A DNA stretch of 64,000 nucleotides, from NCBI RefSeq assembly GCF_001761485.1, contig NC_090773.1, positions 682,001-746,000 of the forward strand, read 5' to 3'. Shown in pieces: positions 43,706 to 52,864 of this stretch. The stretch is from Yarrowia lipolytica. Lineage: Eukaryota; Ascomycota; Dipodascomycetes; Dipodascales. The position numbers and the translations under genes are program-made. The notes beneath the pieces are model-generated. The model saw only the letters and a program-made list of their open reading frames with translations, had not been told where the DNA came from and made no database searches. Every line of letters begins with the position of its first letter. Positions within the stretch are counted from its first letter, which is position 1.

Positions 43706-43763
43706 AGACATAACCAACACCACCAGCACCACCACCAGCACCACCACCAGCACCACTACTACA
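43706..43763 (+). repeat. CACCAG-type trinucleotide-based repeat
   Basis: About four copies of a 12-bp unit built from CAC and CAG triplets, ending directly at an ATG. A TATA-like word (AAATATAAATACC) lies about 80 bp upstream. Confidence 0.75.
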
Positions 43764-43856
43764 ATGATCAAACTGACGCTGACTGAGGAGCAGTTCGTCC
43801 GTCTATTAAGACCCGACAGGATCCCGATTAATCCACACGCGTGCTGTGTTCAATAA
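43764..43856 (+). CDS. 30-codon ORF after a promoter-like leader, unidentified
   Basis: Begins ATG right after a CA-rich leader, with a TATA-like word (about 43672-43684) upstream, and reads MIKLTLTEEQFVRLLRPDR before stopping after 30 codons. The leader resembles that of real yeast genes, but no family is recognised. It could be the surviving head of a truncated gene in a relic-rich region, or chance. Confidence 0.2.
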   Translation: MIKLTLTEEQFVRLLRPDRIPINPHACCVQ

Positions 43857-44154
43857 GAGCGATCTTACACACATGTTTCTCAGTGGACTCATAAGTGAAT
43901 GAATACTATTACTACTGTACTCGTACTAGTACCCATAGCCAGTTGTTGAACCTGTAAGTGTTAATAACAATCAATGGTCGAACACACGGTCAAATAACCA
44001 AGACAGGTACAGTACCGGCTCTGCAGATCTGAGGTGTTGCACGCTACCAGCGTAAAAGTACATACTGGTACAATGTTCCACCCACTCACATACGCCAAGG
44101 AGACCTTGACAGTACTTTATGACCCTCCTAAACGCTCCCCCGTCTTTTAAGCCC

Positions 44155-44273
44155 AGTTGCGGCTATATCCTGGTGAAAATACGGCTCCCGGTGATCAGCC
44201 ATAGTCAAGCACCAGAGAGAGCCTAGTTAGTATTGTAGCGTGAGACCAAACGAGAATCCTGGATGCTGCAATT
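44155..44273 (+). pseudogene. Degenerate 5S rRNA copy
   Basis: Similar over its full length to the 5S gene at 24131-24249 (shared: ATCCTGGTGAAAATACGGCT and ATCAGCCATAGTCAAGCACC), but with roughly a dozen differences. They include a 2-base shortening around CTCCCGGTGATC, an extra GA in GAGAGAGCC, and changes in the terminal stem (AGTTGCGGCT against GGTTACGGCC; GATGCTGCAATT against GGTGCTGTAATC). There is no T run directly after it and no tRNA in front. Called a relic because both stem ends and internal spacing are altered. Confidence 0.85.
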
Positions 44274-44904
44274 GTTTCTCCAGTTGCAAAGAACGGTCGG
44301 TGTATGTTTGAATAGTACATCTTCTTTTTTATTGCTGTGGACCATGTTGAAACGGGTGATGCACGACGAGTACAAGTACAACTACAAGTATGGCAGGATG
44401 TGTACATACAATAGGGGTAGAGCGTAGAGAACAGGACCAACGAAATCACAAGTGTGCTGCAAATCCGGGGAAATTGATACTCAATCTGAATCAGATCAAG
44501 ATTTAGAATTCATTGATATAATTATTCACACCCCTATTCTCAGTAAAATTGTCCAATATGGAGCCATTACTACGGGCGTCCCTTCACAGGCTCTTTGCTC
44601 CACCTACCACAACAAGAACACCACTTTTTCCAATGAACAGAAAAGTTGAGGGCAAATGGAGATCTGGAGAGCATTCATCGTCCGTTATATAATCTGAATC
44701 CGTCTTTATTTTCACCCCTCTCATACAATATTTCGACTTGTATGTACAATGTCTTACAGTCGAGTGATCCCCTATATCAAATAATTTCCAGCACTGTACG
44801 ATATCCACTGTACGATATCCACTGTACGCAGACAGAAACGTGATTCGAAGCAGACTCAAGCCATCATGTTCATCCATCGATTTTACCATTTCCCAGAAAT
44901 TTTC

Positions 44905-44944
44905 GCAATTTTCCGCAATTTTCCGCAATTTTCCGCAATTTTCC
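44905..44944. repeat. Four tandem 10-bp repeats upstream of VID27
   Basis: Four perfect copies of GCAATTTTCC in a T-rich stretch about 200 bp before the VID27 ATG. Confidence 0.85.
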
Positions 44945-45138
44945 CAGATTTTACGCTTTTCCAGCATTTTCCCCCATTTTTTTATTCACCTCACCAAAAC
45001 CCTATCGTTATCGACCCGTGACCTCATTTAAGGTTTAGGTCGTCTGTTGGGCCCCGTTGCCACGGTTACCGCGCCCCAAACAGAAGGTTATCCCTCCACT
45101 CTTCACGCCACTCCACTCCATTACGAGTTCATTCGAAC

Positions 45139-47559
45139 ATGAATTTTCTGCGCAACATTCTGGGCTCTGGGTCCAAGCAGGAGCTTGCGGTGATCCCGTC
45201 AGGCCAGCTGTTTCTCAAACGGTCGCCGCACTCGGTCAAGGGCGTTTCCGAGTGCATCTACAAGGAGGCAGCCGCCATCATCCGAAAGACCGAGGTGGAG
45301 TTCCAGAGCCAGCTCATTGTCCAGAGAGTCTACGAGGAGGGCGAGGAGGCATTCGAGGGCACCGAAGAAGAGGACCAGCTTGACGACGAAGAATGGTGCT
45401 ATCTGATTGACGAGGCCCTTCGAATCAGCTACTTCATGCAGGACGGCCATGTGGTTGTGACATGGAACGATCTCAATGGCGACCCCGGAGACCGGTTCGA
45501 ATTCATCTGCGACACCAGCATCAAACCCGAGGTGTATGACAAGTTCTCCAAGGTGGCCCAGGAGTGCATGTACGAGCGAAAGTACACTGCAAGTGCAAAG
45601 GGAGTCAGCGAAGACGATCTCAACGAGTTTGACTACCCTCCTCCGGTAACAGAGGTCGAGGCCAATGAGTCTACCGCCGTGGACGAGTCCGTGGCTGCTG
45701 ACTTTAACGAGGTGGACAAACGCGTGGCACACGACACGGAAGGCATCTTCGTTAAGGAGGAAGAGGAGGGGAAGAAGGAGAACAAGGCCCACGCTAGCGT
45801 GCCTACAGCTGCTCCCGAGACTGTGGCTGCCGCGGTGGCTGCGCCTGCCTCCGCTCCTGTTGTGCAGGACTTGCCCCAGTTCGACGCTCTCCTGGGAGAG
45901 AACAATGCTGAGCTGCATCTGTTTGATGCCGGGACCGGTGCGTTTGAACTGCAGGCAGCCTCCACCACCGTGCGAATTGAGGAGGTGGCCAAGCAGTGGG
46001 AGTATTGGCTGACTGTGACGAACGGAACCAAACCCGTACTGGGCATGCCCATCACCTCGGAGATGAACCCCTGCTTCAACTACGAGCATCTGTCGTTCAT
46101 CTTCAACTACTTTGCACCTACCGGAGCGGGTTTCTCGTGGCTGCTCAAGTTTGGCTCGTTCGAGGAGCTCGAGATCTTCCAGCAGGTGTTCATGCAGGCT
46201 CTGTGGCAGAGACTGCATCGTCAAAAGTACACAACCGCTCCCGAGACAGAAAAGGACTACCTTTCCGAAGCCTTTGGAGCTATGGATATTGACGACGAAG
46301 GCACCACCGGTCTGGAGGATCTTCCTGAGGAGGACGAGGATGAAGATGAGTTTGAGGACTGCCCCCAGGGCCCCGCACGAGACTTCTCTGATGACGAGGA
46401 GTACGACAACGACGAGGTGTTTGGAAAGAACGACGATCTCGACAAGAACAAGCTGCTTGCCGTCGGAACTTCCAACGACCGGTCGTATGTTGTACGAGGA
46501 AACCGAATTGGAGTGTTCAAAAATACTGCCGACAACGAGCTCGAGTTTGCCACCACTATTGAGAACATTTCCAAGCCCGACAAGACGTCGTTCAACCCCG
46601 ACAAGATGATGCTGCATTACCAGGACAAGCACATTGTGCTGCAGGACAAGTCTGAGGGCAACAACCTGTACAAGATGGATCTTGAGTACGGTAAGGTGGT
46701 GGACGAGTGGAAGGTGAGTGATGACTCCAAGAACGGCGTTGTCAGCTTTGCTCCCTCGGCCAAGTTTGCGCAGATGACTGGCGAGCAGACCTTCCTGGGA
46801 ATGGCCAACTCGGGTCTGTTCCGAATCGATCCCCGTCTCAGTGGATCCAAGCTGGTTGATAGTGAGCACAAGAAGTATGCCACCAACAACCAGTTTTCGG
46901 CTCTGACTTCCACCGAGGGTGGCCACATTGCTGTGGCCTCGCAGAAGGGAGAAATCCGACTGTTTGACCGACTTGGAATCAATGCCAAGACCGCTCTCCC
47001 CGCCCTTGGAGATCCCATTCTGGGCGTCGATGTGTCTGCTGACGGCCGATGGATTCTGGCCACCTGCAAGACTTATATTCTTCTGATCGACGCTACAATC
47101 AAGGATGGCAAATACGAGGGCGAGACCGGATTCAAGCGGTCGTTTGCCAAGGACGCCAAACCCCGTCCCAAGCGTCTCCAGATTTCCCCCGAGCATGTGG
47201 CCTTCATGCTTGCCGAGACTGGTTCTGGCTTGAACTTCACCAAGGCGCATTTCAACCAGGGCCCCAATTCTCGAGAGCAGACGGTTGTGACGTCTTCTGG
47301 CCCATACGTGGTTACTTGGTCGCTTAAGAAGCTGCTGCGAGGAGACGCCAACCCCTACCTCATCAAGCGGTACTCTGACCAGGTTACTGCTGGAGACTTC
47401 CGATTCGGCACTGACAAGAACGTCATTGTTGCCACCGAGGACGATGTCAACATGGTGTCCAAGAAGTCGTTCCGTAAGCCCACGCGGGAGTCTCTGGCGA
47501 CTCCTGGCATGCGACGGGGCACTCTGGGACGAAGTAGCATTGTTAACGAGTTGTACTAG
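45139..47559 (+). CDS. VID27: Vid27 family protein
   Basis: An 806-residue cytoplasmic protein of the fungal/plant Vid27 family. Seen: the family N terminus MNFLRNILGSGSKQELAVIPSG, an N-terminal PH-like part with EWCYLIDEALRISYFM, a Glu/Ala-rich linker (about 160-250), a second PH-like segment (about 255-370), a strongly acidic stretch (about 395-430), and the C-terminal beta-propeller-like domain (about 440-780) with typical words such as VGTSNDRSYVVRGNRIGVF, HIAVASQKGEIRLFDRLG and PILGVDVSADGRWILATC. Saccharomyces Vid27 (782 residues) came from a screen for vacuolar import and degradation of fructose-1,6-bisphosphatase; its biochemical role is unclear. No intron. A 683-codon antisense frame is a codon-bias shadow. 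Confidence 0.95.
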   Translation: MNFLRNILGSGSKQELAVIPSGQLFLKRSPHSVKGVSECIYKEAAAIIRKTEVEFQSQLIVQRVYEEGEEAFEGTEEEDQLDDEEWCYLIDEALRISYFMQDGHVVVTWNDLNGDPGDRFEFICDTSIKPEVYDKFSKVAQECMYERKYTASAKGVSEDDLNEFDYPPPVTEVEANESTAVDESVAADFNEVDKRVAHDTEGIFVKEEEEGKKENKAHASVPTAAPETVAAAVAAPASAPVVQDLPQFDALLGENNAELHLFDAGTGAFELQAASTTVRIEEVAKQWEYWLTVTNGTKPVLGMPITSEMNPCFNYEHLSFIFNYFAPTGAGFSWLLKFGSFEELEIFQQVFMQALWQRLHRQKYTTAPETEKDYLSEAFGAMDIDDEGTTGLEDLPEEDEDEDEFEDCPQGPARDFSDDEEYDNDEVFGKNDDLDKNKLLAVGTSNDRSYVVRGNRIGVFKNTADNELEFATTIENISKPDKTSFNPDKMMLHYQDKHIVLQDKSEGNNLYKMDLEYGKVVDEWKVSDDSKNGVVSFAPSAKFAQMTGEQTFLGMANSGLFRIDPRLSGSKLVDSEHKKYATNNQFSALTSTEGGHIAVASQKGEIRLFDRLGINAKTALPALGDPILGVDVSADGRWILATCKTYILLIDATIKDGKYEGETGFKRSFAKDAKPRPKRLQISPEHVAFMLAETGSGLNFTKAHFNQGPNSREQTVVTSSGPYVVTWSLKKLLRGDANPYLIKRYSDQVTAGDFRFGTDKNVIVATEDDVNMVSKKSFRKPTRESLATPGMRRGTLGRSSIVNELY

Positions 47560-47822
47560 GTGGACATTAGGAGCGAGTTGATGGACCGGAGAGATAGCTG
47601 TGCATTTGAAAAACGAAAAAACACAAGCAAAAAGAAAGAAAAAAAATACAACTGGAAAAGTTGGTTTATATAGTTAATAGATACCTAATGATACTACAGC
47701 ATTTGCAATTCTGAACCAAAAGATGGGAATGCTCGAGTCTTGTTTGTGAATCGGTGTATCCTTGATTCATTCCAGTCGCGTGTGGAATTGTCAGGTTCAA
47801 TAATAATATAATATATACACGG

Positions 47823-48768
47823 CTACTTCTTCTTGCCAAACTTGGCCTCGTTCTTGAGCTCCTCCAGGAATATGGACAGGAAGCTCTTTTTGTGGGTTAG
47901 TTTTTCAAAGGCCTTTTCGCCTTCTCGGAGGAGGGGATCATGGGAGACTATGTTAGTAATTTGGCGGGGGGCGGGGCAGGTCAGTCATTGACTGGATGAG
48001 CCGTAGCAGTGGGCGGGAGACATAACAGCGAGGAGCGAGAGGCTTTAGAGATGACAGCAAGACTAGTCAGTGACTGTAGTTGTGTCTTTCCTTTGACTGA
48101 CAATCAGTGAGGAGTGTGTTCAAAGGTGTAATAGTGAAAGGTGCAGTGATACTACTGTAGAGGCATAGAGACAGAGAAATACGCTTGTTGAAACAGGCAT
48201 TTTCTTTTCTGACCTCCTGTCTTGAACAAGAGCATCACGGCGTTTGTGGGTCGGTGCGAAGATCAGTTCACAGCCAAAGACATGCCTTTGATTGAAGTCA
48301 CGATTCAACAGACAAATGTGGTCTTCTCCATCCCAGATACTTTTGTTAAAACTATTGTATCCTGCACATGATCTCAGTAGTCCCTCTTCACGACACCTTT
48401 CACTTCACTTCTCTTCCTAGAGAGGGCAGGACCCAGTTCAGCGATAGCCATCTCATCCGTTTGGAGACGCTAACACCTCGTTCAGCAGTAGCAGCACTCA
48501 GTTGAAGAGCATCTCCAAACCGAAGCGTGTCTCCAACGGGCCAGCCTCTCAGACATCATCCCTCACTTGTAACTCTCGCCACGTCATTTGTGACTCTCGC
48601 CGCCTCATTTGTAACTCTCACCACCCTGACATGATACTCACTCTGATCTCCATAATCAGTCGGCTTATGTCCGTTGATTCGGGCGTGTATCGATCTGACA
48701 AACTTGTGGAAATTCTTGGACTCCAGCAGCTTGCCGACCAGGAATTCGTGCAAGTTTCGTGGCGACAT
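47823..48768 (-). CDS. MRX7: Mrx7-like small mitochondrial protein, two exons
   Basis: Two short exons (48768-48642 and 47947-47823) give an 83-residue protein. Exon 1 begins MSPRNLHEFLVGKLLESKNF and continues HKFVRSIHARINGH; it ends at GTGAGT (48641). The intron (694 bp) closes with ACTAACATAG. Exon 2 then reads DPLLREGEKAFEKLTHKKSF and ends in EAKFGKKK. The start motif (RNLH.FLV..LL.S..FH..VR.IH.R.N) and length resemble yeast Mrx7 (89 residues), which associates with mitochondrial ribosome/MIOREX assemblies. That identification is from memory of the motif, not from a search. An extra small exon inside the long intron cannot be excluded. Confidence 0.72.
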
Positions 48769-49599
48769 GGTTCGGTTCAGGGCATGTACCTGGTGGTGGC
48801 GAGATGATTGCCATCTACTCCTGCACGACCTGGGATTAAGTTGGTAGGGGGATTAGTAAGCAAAGAGAGGCGGTAGACGGGGGGCAAAAGTGGATAGAAA
48901 CACTGGAAAATCAAATAAAAAATGTAATGAGGTCTTTGGTATGAGTACATGGCCAGAAACTGGCCAAATTCTGCTCGGTGGAACTTCCGACCTCAGCTCT
49001 ACAGAGAGCACCCAGTGTCTACAGCCATCGCTACCTGTAGATGGACACCGATAGCTACTTGTGTAAGTACATCAGTTCCAGAGACTTTTGGGCTTCAGTA
49101 CTTGCGGTAAACCATTCTGGCTCGCCCGCCACGACTGGGTTCCTTCATTCAATCTAGTTTGTTGACAGGAGGAGCCATGGTGACGGTCCATAGTCTGAAC
49201 TACCATAACAGCACCCGAGAAGTGGTTCAATGGGCAGTGACCGAATGGAATGGGTGATTCTAACGTGGTCGAGACGAGGAATGCAGTAGCGGACTTAGTA
49301 CAAGAGATCAAACAGATTCTTGTGCAATCTCAACGTAAAAGCTGAGAGCGTCAGATCATCGTCGAGACTGAGACCATAATAGGAACACTGCAGATAGATA
49401 TCTGTGGTGGGAACGGCCAACCATTGACTGCCGCATAACTCGATAACCCAAGGGTTGGTGAAACAGTTTGTGGTGATTCGTCGTAAATGGTAGGTGGTAG
49501 ATGTGCAGGGTCGAAGATAGGCCCACTCACCGCTTACACCTCGTGCACAGTACTACGTACCTCACGCCCACCCCTCGTTATCATTTGTCACTGACTCGT
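48769..49599. other. Intergenic, MRX7 promoter
   Basis: About 830 bp between the MRX7 start and the end of the alkyltransferase-like gene. No ORF of quality and no RNA gene recognised. Confidence 0.55.
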
Positions 49600-49965
49600 C
49601 TACTCCTCATCCCCCTCAAACCACCCAAACTCGCTCAACTTGATGTTGTACTTGTCCAAGCCATTCTGGGTCACCTCCACGCCCTCCTGTTCCAATTTCT
49701 CCTGCTGTTGCCGCATCTCGTCCTTTCCCCGCAGCGACACTTTGCCCTGGGAGGAGATAACGCGCCACCAAGGCACGTTGGACGTGTTGAACTCGTGATT
49801 GGGGTTGGTGGTCAGAGTCTTGAGCGCCGTTCCGACCTGCCGCGAGTTGGCCGGTGCGCCCGCCAGAAGCGCAATGTGGCCGTAGGTGGTTACCCGGCCC
49901 GTGGGAATCGTTTGGCACAGCTCGTACACTGCAATGTAAAACGCCTGCGATTCTTGCGATGGCAT
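49600..49965 (-). CDS. ATL1: Alkyltransferase-like DNA damage protein (ATL), PWWR variant
   Basis: A 121-residue protein of the O6-alkylguanine alkyltransferase fold lacking the reactive cysteine. The start at MPSQESQAFYIAVYELC is preferred because the family begins there; the upstream 13 codons are poor. Seen: the helix-turn-helix with Tyr28 in TTYG, which rotates the flipped base, the SRQVGTAL helix with the intercalating arginine (about Arg42), and VPWWRVISSQGKVSLRG, where active enzymes have PCHRV and typical ATLs PWHRV. The C-terminal EEEGVE-like helix is close to fission yeast Atl1. ATLs bind O6-alkylguanine and hand the lesion to nucleotide excision repair. The second Trp in place of His (residue 67) is unusual for this motif. 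Confidence 0.93.
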   Translation of the reverse strand: MPSQESQAFYIAVYELCQTIPTGRVTTYGHIALLAGAPANSRQVGTALKTLTTNPNHEFNTSNVPWWRVISSQGKVSLRGKDEMRQQQEKLEQEGVEVTQNGLDKYNIKLSEFGWFEGDEE

Positions 49966-51742
49966 GGTGGGAATGTGCAGAAAGCGGAGTACAGCATAGT
50001 GCATATCGAGGAATATAAGCTGGAGAGCAAGGTCAGGTCACGTGTCAGGTCACGTGCCGGGACACAAGGCAGCATTTTGGATGAACATTTTTTTTTTTTT
50101 CATTTTCGGGAAAAGTGAGAGATAACAATGAAAAATTTTCTATGGTGGCTGATACGGGACATGTATCTATCGTATCAAATGACTTTCCAGGCAAAACTAC
50201 TGTCTATGAGTGTGTATTGTAGACGAATTTGGTCAGATGTGTTTCTGATTGACAAATATCGCTCGAGACAAAGGGTCTCAGCCAGTTGATTGACCTTCTC
50301 CTGTGATTGACCTTCTCCTGTTTTGACCTTTCTTCTTGATCACCTTCTGGTCTGACGGCAATAACGACTGTTCTTGGGGTTTCATAGCACTGTTGAATAT
50401 GCCACAAGTTCAAGTAGTAGCTGACATAGCTGACGTAGCTGACGTAGCTGACGTAGCTGACGTAGCTGACGTAGCTGACGTAGCTGACGTAGCTGACGTT
50501 AAGACTGGCACTTTTCGTCCACCAATCCACATCCTAGTAACAAACCGTGTATATGTTCTTCCTTTCTTAGGTACAAGTGATAGAGAGGTTCTCTTGTGGT
50601 GATTGAGGTTCTTTGTGGTGAGAGTGACAGTGAAAGTATTCTTCTGAGACAATCAGTTGATCTTTCTGACTAGGGACTTGGTCATCTGGTAGGAGTAGAA
50701 GTATTAGAACGACAACTGCCGTTACCATCAGATCCAGTACCATCAGATCCAGTTGCTGTAGATGGATGGAGTCATCTCAGACAGTAACACCATCGGCTCA
50801 ATCGGATCGATCATCACTTTGATCTTTGATATCCCGTTTCCAATGGTCTAGACGACTATTCCATCAGTCATTCCATACGTCCATCACTCGATAAACAGTC
50901 AATATCGTCTGTAGAAGTGACAACATTGCTCGATTGTGCAGACTTTGACACTCCCTCCTCACTGAACTTGCCGGAACTCGACGAAAACTCGGCGAGCATA
51001 CTTGTCCAGAGCAGCTCATGCCTCAGGAGAGGCAGCATCTAGAGCGGACAAGTACGCACCGGGGGTCTTGCCATCCACCAACCGAGAAACACCCACAATA
51101 TCCTCGAACTCGCCAGGAATGCCAAATGGGGCGCAAGAGCGACAGTGAAAGATGCACCCAAGATTGCAAGAGAAACAAACATCACCTACAAGACTGCGTT
51201 GGTGGGGGTACCGAGCATGTCAGAGAGTTTCTCCGAAGGACAGCGACTTGCCATTGTCACCCCTTGACTTGTTCACGTCTTGACCTTGACTTCGTCAACC
51301 CCTCGCTGCCTCCCCCGTCGAGTCAGCATCCTAGACACATCAACAGTTCCGACTAGGTGTATTCCAGCTTGTTACTCTCGGGCAAATCTCACCTCTGGAG
51401 ATAGCTATCTGGAACAGCTTCTGGAGAACAGCTACAGCTACGGCTACTTGGACGATAGTGCTGTATGTTGCACTTCCAATGGCAATTCTGTTGAGAGACA
51501 AATCGACGACAACATACGACGATCGACAACGTAGCGATCATGGCTGTAGCCATCACAGCATAATTACGCCATGATCTAAGCCATGGTACAATATCCTCTC
51601 ATTTCATTTACACCATTAACGCATCTACACCACCGACTACACTATCACTCCACTCCACTACTCCACTCCACCCACTCGTTAATCGTGCAAAAGCCATATA
51701 TTGAATTTTTTGGGGTCCCGGATCTAGCATACATCGCGCTGC
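49966..51742. other. Intergenic between ATL and RPL39
   Basis: About 1.8 kb. Contains an upstream CACGTG word near the ATL gene (50037-50058), nine 9-bp TGACGT repeats at 50419-50499, and possible relic coding DNA on the minus strand near 50990-51130. No intact gene was accepted. Confidence 0.5.
50419..50499 (+). repeat. Nine tandem 9-bp repeats carrying TGACGT
   Basis: Nine head-to-tail copies of AGCTGACGT (the first has ACAT). Each holds TGACGT, the CRE half site recognised by bZIP ATF/CREB proteins, at exact 9-bp spacing. The run also reads through without stops in one frame of each strand, but only as a trivial repeat peptide. Confidence 0.9.
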
Positions 51743-52639
51743 TTAGATACCAAGCTTGGTTCGTCGCCAGTGTCGTCGCTTGGCGTTGTATCGAACGGTG
51801 TTGTTGGTCTTGAATCGGACCCACTGGGGCAGGGGTCGGTTCTGTCGGGAGGCCTTGGCCAGCTTGGACTTGGTCTTGAAGGTCTTGAGACTCTGGGGTT
51901 AGTGCTGTCTAACGCATCAGCGAGTTGGCCACCTTGCGCGCAATGTCGCGCGTCAGCCGTCGCTTGGTCTGGTTCCACACCCGCTTGGCGAATTTGCCAC
52001 CGGACGTTTTCAGGTTCGACGAGTTTGACGGTCTGCCAGAATTATGGCCAGAGTTATGTTGACCGGAGTTATTCTGGTAATGCTGGGGCTGCTGGGGCTG
52101 CTGGTACTGATTACCCTGACCTCCGCCACCATAGTTACCACCACCATTGCCATAACTGCCACCATAATTCTGACCGGACTGAGGAGGCGGCTGGTAGCCA
52201 GGGTACCCGCTGGAAGACTGCTGGTACTGGTTCTGAGACGGATACTGGTTCTGGGACGGATACTGGTTCTGAGTCTGGTACTGGTTTTGTGACTGGTAGT
52301 TGCCACCATAACCGCCATACTGAACGCCACCAGAGTTGGCATGGCCAGCGTTGTAGCCACCCTGGGAGTGGTTGCTATACTGGCCCTGGCCCTGGTTGTC
52401 GTACCGTGAGTACCCCTGTTGCGAAAAATTGTTGCTGCTCATGTTGTGGTGCAGAAGTCAAGTTGTGGTGACAACATGTCCTGTGTCATGCCCACAACAT
52501 GAACAAGGCGGTGGCCACGACACCGGTCCGGTGGAGTCCAAATCCGCCCCGTCAACAACCCGCCAAAACCCTCCGCCCGCTCAGTCGTCCGCAAATCGCA
52601 CCATCGTCGTCCATTCTCTCGCTCCATACTCACAGGCAT
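51743..52639 (-). CDS. RPL39: 60S ribosomal protein eL39, two-codon first exon
   Basis: The 51-residue ribosomal protein is coded by 52639-52634 (ATG CCT only) and 51892-51743. The intron (741 bp) begins GTGAGT and ends ACTAACCCCAG. Exon 2 reads [20 protein letters not shown], then continues [20 protein letters not shown] and ends HWRRTKLGI, matching eL39 throughout and giving exactly the 51 residues of yeast Rpl39. eL39 lines the lower part of the peptide exit tunnel. Exon 2 has no start codon of its own, which forces the search for the 6-base exon. The arrangement of one or two codons before a long intron is common in yeast ribosomal genes. Diverges from RPS22; the shared promoter is 225 bp. 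The intron holds a sense-strand 177-codon ORF. Confidence 0.94.
51909..52442 (-). CDS. 177-codon Q/N/G/Y-rich prion-like ORF nested in the RPL39 intron
   Basis: An uninterrupted ATG-to-TAG frame on the same strand as RPL39, filling 534 of the 741 intron bases. It starts 191 bases after the 5' splice site and stops about 10 bases before the branch point CTAAC. The first about 130 residues are composed almost only of Q, N, G, Y, S and P, with repeats such as [15 protein letters not shown] and a [11 protein letters not shown] type of unit, like prion domains. The last about 35 residues switch to a basic, helix-like tail ([19 protein letters not shown], then [11 protein letters not shown]). Codon choice fits coding use. 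No family is recognised. It could be translated from unspliced or separately started transcripts, or be a chance expansion. Confidence 0.6.
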   Translation of the reverse strand: MSSNNFSQQGYSRYDNQGQGQYSNHSQGGYNAGHANSGGVQYGGYGGNYQSQNQYQTQNQYPSQNQYPSQNQYQQSSSGYPGYQPPPQSGQNYGGSYGNGGGNYGGGGQGNQYQQPQQPQHYQNNSGQHNSGHNSGRPSNSSNLKTSGGKFAKRVWNQTKRRLTRDIARKVANSLMR

Positions 52640-52864
52640 TGTTATTTGTCGTTGTCAATCTTGTAAAAAACCAAGGTTGATTTGAGGATTTTTGCGTGTG
52701 CGGTTGGGAGGTCCTGGTGAGTGCCAACCCTAGTTTTGGTCATGTGACGTGACTGTGAAAACTCTGGGATTTTTCGACGATGCACAACCTTAACCTTATT
52801 CGACACACCTCCCAACACTGGCAAAAATATCGCCCCAAAGTGTTTTTACACTCCATCTGCAAAA
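52640..52864. promoter_or_regulatory. Shared divergent promoter of RPL39 and RPS22
   Basis: A 225-bp spacer between the two ribosomal-protein ATGs. It contains GACGTGACTG at 52746-52755, of which the related GATGTGACTG lies at 55895-55904 in front of RPS14, at a similar distance from its ATG. Divergent sharing would couple the two subunits' transcription. Confidence 0.7.

Larger units (their letters stand above)
43131..45138. other. Intergenic/relic region before VID27
   Basis: About 2 kb with a CACCAG-type repeat (43706-43763), a 30-codon ORF, a 5S rRNA relic (44155-44273) and an A/T-rich repeat (44905-44944) in the VID27 upstream region. No intact gene was recognised. Confidence 0.55.

Noticed and set aside
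45199-47250. 683-codon ORF antisense to VID27
   Set aside because: Codon-bias shadow of VID27 with no recognisable family.
50419-50499. CRISPR-like array
   Set aside because: Units are 9 bp and contiguous with no spacers.
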